Positions 7,011 through 11,373 of a stretch of 11,373 bases of DNA are shown here, piece after piece. The translations under genes were made by a program, and so were the position numbers. This DNA comes from Prevotella sp. (GTDB lineage: Bacteria; Bacteroidota; Bacteroidia; Bacteroidales; Bacteroidaceae). Where the stretch lies: assembly GCA_024681875.1 (NCBI GenBank), contig JAILAA010000186.1, forward strand, positions 1-11,373, in the 5' to 3' direction. Under the pieces are notes generated by a model. That model did no database searches and was not told the DNA's origin. It saw only the letters and a program-made list of their open reading frames with translations. Within the stretch, counting starts at the first letter, position 1; each line of letters starts with the position of its first letter.

Positions 7011-8336
7011 TTACTCAGTGGTCGATGCCCAATTGTCGGGATCGTCGAAACGCTTGTTCCACACCACACAGCAATACTTCACGAAGGGCGACGGCATGTT
7101 GCTGATGCTGCTGATGCTGCTGACATAGGTGCTCTCGAGGCTATTGTTCATACTGCCCTGGTTGACACTGGCGAAGAAGGTGTGGAAAGAATAGTCGTTA
7201 GCCGTCTTGTCGGTAGAGCCCAGCCATACGTTACGGATGGAACGAATGTTGTCACGGAAGTCGGCAATGGAGTTATAGCTGTAAGGAGATTCCACATAGG
7301 CAATATCGCCTGCAGAGAACGGATTGGCAATCTTTGCCGTGCCCACCTCGTTGGCAATAGCCAGACAGGAACCTTCGTCGTCGCTCAGCACTTGGGCAAT
7401 GGCTGCCTGTATGGTGGGGAAGGTGCTCTTGCTGCCAGAGATGCCTGCCTGTATCAGGTTCTCACCATAGGAGAGACCGTTCTGGGTGGTGTAGTTCAGA
7501 CCGGCTGACTTGACCACGGCCACGCGCTGCTGGTTCTTTTCGCCCTCCCAGGCCACTTGCAGCTGGAAGCAACGTTGCTTCAGCAACTGGCATACCTGCT
7601 GGGCATAGCGCAACTCGTCGGCACCGCTGACAGATTCGAAGTTCGTATAGGTGTCATTGCCTTGCAACTCGGCCACCTTGCGGTTTTGCCCGTTGCGGAA
7701 CAGGATGAACTCCAGGGCATGGAATCCCAGAATGCTCGACTCGTCCTCTATTTGGGCTGTCATACCACCCTTGAAATAGTCGAGCAGCTCTGCACGGTCC
7801 AAAGGCCATGAGTCGATGGTGGGGTCGATGCTGAAGTCGCTGGCGGCACCCATGAGGAAAGCCTCAGAACGCTCCCAATAGCAGCGGGCTGCCTTGAAGT
7901 CGCTGCAAGCCTTGTCAATCTGTGCCTGCGTGATGGTACTGGTGGTCAGGCCGTTGAGGGTCTTCTCAAGATCCTCCACGTTGTCAGCCAACTGGGTGTA
8001 GGTAGGCACAATAACATTGCTGACCAGATTCTCAAGGACCTTGCGTAGGTAAGCCTCCTGTGGCTCGCTCAGCTTCGAGGAAGAAATGAGGGCATTGGCT
8101 TTCGTCAGCTGGTCGGACAGTGCGACGCAGGCATCAATGGCCGTGTTTCCATACTGCTTACTGCTGTAACTGGCCTCTGCAGTATTAGGTGCATAGCTGT
8201 CTTCATCGACCGTAGGCGTCGTCTTTACAATGTTGAACTCGGTAGTGCTGGTGTTGTCGTCGTCGCTGTCACTGCACGACGTGAATGTCAGGGCGCCAAG
8301 AAGAACGGCAGCTGACAAAACATAAAACTGTTTCAT
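7011..8336 (-). CDS. Imelysin-like (M75 family) lipoprotein
   Basis: The 441-residue protein has a lipoprotein signal ending LTFTSC (Cys21) followed by an Asp/Ser-rich linker. The imelysin-like domain spans about 55-420. The family motif GxHxxE is present as GFHALE at 204-209 (His206, Glu209). The conserved block RCYWERSEAF (151-160) and DPTIDSWPLDRAELLDYF (171-188 region) precede it. Family members are all-helical proteins implicated in iron uptake, including the C-terminal domain of EfeO; the peptidase label is historical. The gene sits 33 bases after the porin and 24 bases before the di-heme oxidoreductase, the partner with which this family is often encoded. A short in-frame 9-bp repeat encodes SSISSIS near the C-terminus. 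A periplasmic or surface iron-binding role is the best inference. Confidence 0.87.
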   Translation of the reverse strand: MKQFYVLSAAVLLGALTFTSCSDSDDDNTSTTEFNIVKTTPTVDEDSYAPNTAEASYSSKQYGNTAIDACVALSDQLTKANALISSSKLSEPQEAYLRKVLENLVSNVIVPTYTQLADNVEDLEKTLNGLTTSTITQAQIDKACSDFKAARCYWERSEAFLMGAASDFSIDPTIDSWPLDRAELLDYFKGGMTAQIEDESSILGFHALEFILFRNGQNRKVAELQGNDTYTNFESVSGADELRYAQQVCQLLKQRCFQLQVAWEGEKNQQRVAVVKSAGLNYTTQNGLSYGENLIQAGISGSKSTFPTIQAAIAQVLSDDEGSCLAIANEVGTAKIANPFSAGDIAYVESPYSYNSIADFRDNIRSIRNVWLGSTDKTANDYSFHTFFASVNQGSMNNSLESTYVSSISSISNMPSPFVKYCCVVWNKRFDDPDNWASTTE

Positions 8337-8369
8337 TTTTGTTAATACTTTTATTATAATTAATAGTTC

Positions 8370-9674
8370 TTACTTGAAAAATCCCTCGTAGGCCACTCCG
8401 AAGTTGATGGATGGCTCATCATTGTAGATAGTCTTCAGGAAACGCTTGGAGAACTCTGCCTTGAGGACCACCTGCTTCAGAGGATAGTAGTTCAGGCCAA
8501 CAGCCATGCGTTTCACAGCCGTATAGTTATAGCTGATGCCCTTCACGTTAGAGGCGTATGGGTCGTACTGCTCGTAGCGGCCAAAGACATAAAGCTGCTT
8601 GTGCTGGCCGCGTAGCGAAGCTATCTGCGAGAAAACGTCGTAGCCGGCTTCTATGCCCACGGCGTATGCGTTTTTCGACACGTATGCCGAATGGTGGAAA
8701 GGCGATTTTGAATTCAAACGATTATAAACGTATTTCAACTGTTCAGCATCGCCCAGATAGCCATAGTCGGCCTGCCCGCGTACAATCCAGTTGTGACCTT
8801 TGTAGTTGAAGTCGAAGGCACCGACAGCAACCTGTCCCTTGTACTCGGCATCAACGCCTGCGGCATTGCGGGGATAACTGTTGCCGATGGAATGACCATA
8901 GTAACCGCTCAAGCCCACGCGCAAGCCTGGTATGGTGTAGTTGTCCAGTCGCAGGGCCACCGCGTACTTGTTGGCCACATCATACTCTAAGGGCGATGTC
9001 GAGCCTTTCTTGATCCAGTTGACATTCGTGAAGTTGTCTGCATTCAGACCCGCCAACAGCTGAGCCTCATAGCGGAAGTCCTTATGTCGGCCCCAGAAGG
9101 AGACACCCGTCTGGTGCCAGGTGGAAGGCATGATAGTGCTCTCGCCCTCAGGACGGTAGACTGTGAAGAAATTCGTGGGCTCGTGATGGGCATTGGTCAG
9201 TCCGACAGGCACTACGATATGTCCGAAACGAAGGTTGGCTAAACGCGAGAACGACTTCTGAATCCAAAACTGCTCCAGCTCTACCTCGCCGCCTTTCTCC
9301 ACTTCCTGTTCCCATTCGCCGCCTTCTTCATTCTCTTTCTCATAGGCCAGTCCATTGCCTCCATGCTCAAACTCTATCTCCGTGCCAAATGTCCATCCGC
9401 TGCCAAAGTCATACCCTAAATAGATGACGGCATGGGGGATGTCAAACTTACCATGCGACGGGTCGTTCTTGTGTTCTTCGGGTTGAGAATAGCGACTGAC
9501 GTGATCACTGAAATAGTTGCGGCTGTAGGCCACCTCGCCATAGCCGCCAACACTGAGACGCTTGCCGTTAGCATGATGCATCACACTGTCGGCTGCACTC
9601 TCTTGGGCCGGCAGTGCTGTCGCTCCCATGAAAAAGAGCGCACACATCGACATTTTGTAAATTACATGATTCAT
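8370..9674 (-). CDS. Outer-membrane beta-barrel porin-like protein
   Basis: I start this 434-residue protein at ATG 9674, where a signal peptide begins (MNHVIYKMSMCALFFMGATA, then LPA/Q cleavage after about residue 23). The open frame extends to 9827, but the promoter lies inside that extension. The mature protein has alternating aromatic/polar strands (GGYGEVAYSRNY, FGTEIEFEHGG, YKGHNWIVRGQADYGY) and ends in an aromatic strand, FGVAYEGFFK. The block VPVGLTNAHHEPTNFFTVYRP followed by PSTWHQTG (155-190) is typical of a porin-like family of Bacteroidetes and proteobacteria. It is not a TonB-dependent receptor: no plug domain, and it is far too short. Residues 111-134 hold eleven Glu, probably an acidic loop. 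As first gene of the operon it may admit the metal complex handled by the downstream lipoproteins. Substrate is unknown. Confidence 0.8.
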   Translation of the reverse strand: MNHVIYKMSMCALFFMGATALPAQESAADSVMHHANGKRLSVGGYGEVAYSRNYFSDHVSRYSQPEEHKNDPSHGKFDIPHAVIYLGYDFGSGWTFGTEIEFEHGGNGLAYEKENEEGGEWEQEVEKGGEVELEQFWIQKSFSRLANLRFGHIVVPVGLTNAHHEPTNFFTVYRPEGESTIMPSTWHQTGVSFWGRHKDFRYEAQLLAGLNADNFTNVNWIKKGSTSPLEYDVANKYAVALRLDNYTIPGLRVGLSGYYGHSIGNSYPRNAAGVDAEYKGQVAVGAFDFNYKGHNWIVRGQADYGYLGDAEQLKYVYNRLNSKSPFHHSAYVSKNAYAVGIEAGYDVFSQIASLRGQHKQLYVFGRYEQYDPYASNVKGISYNYTAVKRMAVGLNYYPLKQVVLKAEFSKRFLKTIYNDEPSINFGVAYEGFFK

Positions 9675-9789
9675 TGTTGTTGCTAATCCATTTACTACAA
9701 TACTAAAAAACTGATGCAATGTCAGTGCAAGTAAGTGCAGAGACCTATGTCTTTGCCAAGCGAAAGCATCTTCGCCGCGTTTTCGACTG

Positions 9790-9821
9790 CAAAGGTAGGT
9801 CGATTTTAAAAGCTGTGCAAT
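9790..9821 (-). promoter_or_regulatory. Promoter of the porin-imelysin-DHOR-CcsBA operon
   Basis: On the minus strand ATTG (9818-9821) and TACCTTTG (9790-9797) are 20 bases apart, matching the Bacteroidetes -33 TTTG and -7 TAnnTTTG pattern. This predicts a leader of about 110 bases before ATG 9674. The leader contains a small hairpin GCGAA-N6-TTCGC. Confidence 0.7.
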
Positions 9822-9863
9822 ACTCAAAAGTTGGGCATTTTCTTTGTCCTCCTTTGTTACGAC

Positions 9864-9890
9864 ACCTAAATTGATTACTCATTTTTAGGT
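9864..9890 (-). promoter_or_regulatory. Candidate operator upstream of the porin promoter
   Basis: ACCTAAA (9864-9870) and TTTAGGT (9884-9890) form a perfect 7-bp inverted repeat with a 13-base spacer. It lies 42 bases upstream of the -33 box of the porin promoter, a position suited to an activator or repressor. It is not followed by a T-run on either strand at terminator distance and its arms are A+T rich, so a protein-binding site is more likely than a terminator. The regulator is unknown. Confidence 0.4.
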
Positions 9891-9999
9891 ATCGGCGGCT
9901 ATATTTGTAAGGTCAAGCTCACGCTTTTTGTTAATAGAAGAGAACAATCCAAGTTTACTTTCTGCAAACTCAAAGTACACCTTTTCAGTATTATTTTAT

Positions 10000-10083
10000 G
10001 TTTCAGGGCGTGGTACATAAGTTTCCGGCCCAGAAACACATGTTTCCGGTGCGGAAACACATGTTTCACGCCCGGAAACATAA
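10000..10083. repeat. Four-unit 21-bp tandem repeat of GTTTC-N7-GAAAC palindromes
   Basis: GTTTC begins at 10000, 10021, 10042 and 10063, an exact 21-bp period. Unit 3 is a clean palindrome (GTTTCCG-GTG-CGGAAAC). Units 2 and 4 keep the GTTTC and GAAAC arms but differ in the seven-base core. Unit 1 is degenerate (right arm GGTAC). Units are joined by ACAT or ATAA. Two DNA turns per unit would put all arms on the same face of the helix. Translations of this tract repeat with a seven-residue period and are not genes. Confidence 0.75.
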
Positions 10084-10135
10084 ATTGTCAATCCGAAGGC
10101 TTTGGCAATGTGTTGGTTTAGCACTTAATACCCCA

Positions 10136-10167
10136 TCAGTAATTTGTATACACTTTCAGTAATTTGT
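10136..10167 (+). repeat. 12-bp direct repeat TCAGTAATTTGT, 20-bp period
   Basis: TCAGTAATTTGT occurs at 10136-10147 and again at 10156-10167, start to start 20 bases. It lies 27 bases upstream of a TAnnTTTG box and could be a pair of regulator half-sites on the same helix face, or simple repeat debris. Confidence 0.5.
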
Positions 10168-10193
10168 TTAGCGATGGTTTGGCGAAATCGCCG

Positions 10194-10201
10194 TACTTTT
10201 G
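10194..10201 (+). promoter_or_regulatory. Possible -7 promoter box TACTTTTG
   Basis: TACTTTTG fits the TAnnTTTG consensus, followed by CAACC. The nearest TTTG boxes upstream (10163 and 10178) are not at the usual 19-21 base spacing. If active it would transcribe through the dehydrogenase remnant to the hairpin at 10313-10349, giving a short RNA. Confidence 0.35.
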
Positions 10202-10202
10202 C

Positions 10203-10277
10203 AACCTTGCAAGTCCAGATAACAAATTCCTGGCAGGTACCATCCTCAACGTTGACGGCGGTTATAATTGCAGATAA
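10203..10277 (+). pseudogene. C-terminal remnant of a short-chain dehydrogenase/reductase
   Basis: The frame ending with TAA at 10275-10277 reads NLASPDNKFLAGTILNVDGG and then YNCR. This is the hallmark C-terminus of classical SDR enzymes, in which an LAS...TG-x-x-L-x-VDGGY segment closes the protein. Only about 24 codons remain of a protein normally near 250 residues. Upstream the frame loses all resemblance and runs into a promoter-like sequence, so the 5' part has been deleted. The terminator-like hairpin that follows is probably the original terminator of this gene. The specific substrate of the lost enzyme cannot be told. Confidence 0.65.
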
Positions 10278-10312
10278 AAGCATAGCGGTGCGACAAAGCG
10301 ACTAATGGCGGT

Positions 10313-10349
10313 CGGAAGTGGCAAAACGATACACTTCCGCCTGCTTTTT
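10313..10349 (+). terminator. Terminator-like hairpin after the SDR remnant
   Basis: CGGAAGTG (10313-10320) pairs perfectly with CACTTCCG (10332-10339) around an 11-base loop. A run of five T follows at 10345-10349. The flanking GGCGG and CCTGC bases could extend the stem imperfectly. It sits 35 bases after the remnant's stop codon. Confidence 0.55.
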
Positions 10350-10392
10350 GCACTTTTACGCCTAAATCGCACAATAATTCAAAAATCTTTCG

Positions 10393-10400
10393 TATATTTG
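10393..10400 (+). promoter_or_regulatory. -7 promoter box of the mntA-hepT pair
   Basis: TATATTTG matches the Bacteroidetes TAnnTTTG consensus and is followed by CAGCGG. Transcription would start about 13 bases before the ATG at 10420. No good TTTG -33 box is visible at 19-21 bases upstream. Confidence 0.55.
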
Positions 10401-10419
10401 CAGCGGATTATTAAACAGT

Positions 10420-10722
10420 ATGCTTATGAGCACCCAGACAATGAATCACGTCATCGCCGACTACTTCAAGACGCAACCAGTTGTGAAGGCATGGATATTC
10501 GGCTCCTTCGCACGAGGCGAGGAGACGCCGCTGAGCGATGTGGACCTGCTCGTACAGTACGAAGAGGACGGCATCAGCCTGTTGAAACACGCAGCGATGA
10601 TTTGCGAACTGGAGAAATTGCTCGACCGCCCGGTGGACATTGTCGAGGACGGCACCCTGCGCCCGCGAGTAAGAGAAAGCGTAAACCAAGACAGGAAACT
10701 GATATATGAGAGAGAACGTTAG
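10420..10722 (+). CDS. mntA: MntA-type minimal nucleotidyltransferase antitoxin
   Basis: The 100-residue protein is a minimal nucleotidyltransferase. The signature GS-x10-D-x-D is intact as Gly28-Ser29 ... Asp40-Val-Asp42 (GSFARGEETPLSDVDLLV, 28-45), and the third acidic residue is probably Asp73 in RPVDIVED. In the characterised MntA/HepT pair this enzyme transfers AMP to a tyrosine of HepT and thereby neutralises it. All three expected acidic positions are present, so catalysis is plausible. I keep ATG 10420, but ATG 10426 or ATG 10441 could serve, since the domain begins only at about residue 9. Its 3' end overlaps the HepT start by 17 bases, implying translational coupling. Confidence 0.88.
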   Translation: MLMSTQTMNHVIADYFKTQPVVKAWIFGSFARGEETPLSDVDLLVQYEEDGISLLKHAAMICELEKLLDRPVDIVEDGTLRPRVRESVNQDRKLIYERER

Positions 10723-11206
10723 AGACCGTGATCGCCTGGAACACATCGTGGAGGCTATAGACCGCATCCTTGCCTTCGCTGACGGTAAGACGAAGGAGGA
10801 ACTGGAGGCTGACGACCTGAAATACTACGGTATTGTCAAGAATATCGAAATAATCGGCGAGGCCACCTATATGCTGACGCGCGCCTTCTGCAACCAACAT
10901 CCCGAAACCCCGTGGGAGTTTATCGCCAAGATGCGCCATGTGCTGGTACACGATTATTATCAGATTGAGCCCCGAGAGGTCTGGAAGGTGATTCGCGATG
11001 ATCTTCACCCTCTTCGCAAACAGGTTGCCGGATACCTTGCCAATACCGACTGGAATGAATGGGAGAAGAACGAAGTAGCCATCACCGAGACCGCTGCCCA
11101 TAAGACCCTCATTCAGACTGCCCGCCGCATGAAGAAGGACGGCATGACTACCCAGCAGATTTCTCGTTACACTGGCCTGACGATAGAGGAAATCGAGGGA
11201 CTATGA
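10706..11206 (+). CDS. hepT: HepT-like HEPN toxin (DUF86) with a C-terminal extension
   Basis: This 166-residue protein carries the HEPN ribonuclease motif RX4HXY as Arg77-x4-His82-x-Tyr84 (KMRHVLVHDYY). Upstream are the helix segments KNIEIIGEATYML (45-57) and an N-terminal RDRLEHIVEAIDRIL helix typical of DUF86/HepT. Known HepT is an RNA-cleaving toxin whose motif tyrosine is AMPylated by MntA; Tyr84 is the matching residue. The core ends near 115, where family members of about 110-140 residues usually end. Residues 117-166 add a charged linker and ARRMKKDGMTTQQISRYTGL followed by TIEEIEGL, resembling the small helix-turn-helix tail seen in Rpn/PD-(D/E)XK-type proteins. The start overlaps mntA by 17 bases, with AGGA about 9 bases upstream. 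The toxin activity is inferred from motifs. Confidence 0.87.
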   Translation: MRENVRDRDRLEHIVEAIDRILAFADGKTKEELEADDLKYYGIVKNIEIIGEATYMLTRAFCNQHPETPWEFIAKMRHVLVHDYYQIEPREVWKVIRDDLHPLRKQVAGYLANTDWNEWEKNEVAITETAAHKTLIQTARRMKKDGMTTQQISRYTGLTIEEIEGL

Positions 11207-11373
11207 TTTTTTTAAATGTAGGAAACGCAGGGCGGGAAGCCGAGGCCGAGGATGTCGGCGCGGCTCTTACCTTTGCATCGGATTATAGAAAATGTTCTAA
11301 ATGTCCGATGTTAAACATCATATAAGTTTAGATCATACGGTCACTATTTTGTAGTTTTGCTAAAGATTGTGGC
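11207..11373 (+). other. Right-edge region with a promoter-like box and small palindromes
   Basis: No gene is supported. A TAnnTTTG box (TACCTTTG, 11268-11275) follows a G+C-rich stretch (11229-11264) and could drive a gene beyond the window. Two short palindromes follow: TAGAA-AATG-TTCTA and GATGTT-A-AACATC. T-run TTTTTTT just after the hepT stop has no clear stem before it. Confidence 0.4.

Larger units (their letters stand above)
9891..10419. other. Long intergenic region without an intact gene
   Basis: Between the porin promoter region and the toxin-antitoxin pair no complete gene is supported. The region contains a 21-bp tandem array (10000-10083), a 12-bp direct repeat (10136-10167), a dehydrogenase remnant with a terminator-like hairpin, and several TAnnTTTG boxes on the plus strand, including TATATTTG at 9900-9907. 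The stretch 9908-9999 is otherwise featureless. Confidence 0.6.

Noticed and set aside
9675..9827. N-terminal extension of the porin by 51 residues
   Set aside because: The promoter boxes (9790-9821) lie inside it, and a clean signal peptide begins at ATG 9674.
9899..10081. 60-residue open frame with a repeating Phe-Pro-Arg-Lys-His pattern
   Set aside because: The repetition is produced by the 21-bp DNA repeat; no supporting start signal or family.
10000..10083. CRISPR array
   Set aside because: Units are adjacent with no spacers, the period is 21 bp, and no cas gene is present.
10411..11101. Minus-strand open frames opposite mntA and hepT
   Set aside because: Both plus-strand proteins have intact catalytic motifs and overlapping coupled starts; the opposite frames have no recognisable features.

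Overview
The window looks like chromosomal DNA of a Bacteroidales bacterium, most likely Prevotella or a close relative. The reasons are promoter-like -7 boxes of the form TAnnTTTG instead of sigma-70 boxes, an LmbE protein closely resembling the C-terminal half of the Bacteroides NagB-LmbE fusion, a fused ResB/CcsA cytochrome c maturation protein, and a probable 'smalltalk'-type small protein at the left edge. Taxonomy is inferred from recalled family features; no search was run.

Layout. Positions 1-140 hold the 3' end of a tiny plus-strand gene and its terminator. Positions 141-312 are low-complexity DNA (8-bp repeats, T-runs and C-runs). Positions 313-2673 are a minus-strand group: an LmbE/PIG-L deacetylase with its own promoter, a small four-helix membrane protein, and the 3' half of a GH29 alpha-L-fucosidase whose catalytic half is missing. 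Positions 2815-9674 are a minus-strand operon in the order outer-membrane porin, imelysin-like lipoprotein (GxHxxE motif), di-heme oxidoreductase lipoprotein (two CxxCH motifs), and ResB-CcsA (CcsBA) heme exporter/cytochrome c synthase. A good promoter precedes the porin gene and a possible terminator follows CcsBA. Positions 9675-10419 are a long divergent intergenic region. It holds that promoter, an inverted repeat upstream of it, a 21-bp tandem array, a 12-bp direct repeat, and the last two dozen codons of a lost short-chain dehydrogenase with its terminator. Positions 10420-11206 are a plus-strand MntA/HepT-type toxin-antitoxin pair. The right edge (11207-11373) has no gene I can support.

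How the genes fit together. Imelysin-like and di-heme oxidoreductase (DHOR) proteins are repeatedly found together and have been linked to iron uptake. The porin could admit the substrate, the two lipoproteins would bind or oxidise it in the periplasm, and CcsBA would mature the di-heme protein. The most striking structural feature is a roughly 280-bp nested palindromic element between the DHOR and CcsBA genes. It is bounded by a 13-bp direct repeat that carries both the DHOR stop codon and the CcsBA start codon, so insertion with target duplication would have left both genes intact. Gene decay is visible twice (fucosidase and dehydrogenase remnants), so the flanks of the operon appear to be sites of rearrangement.
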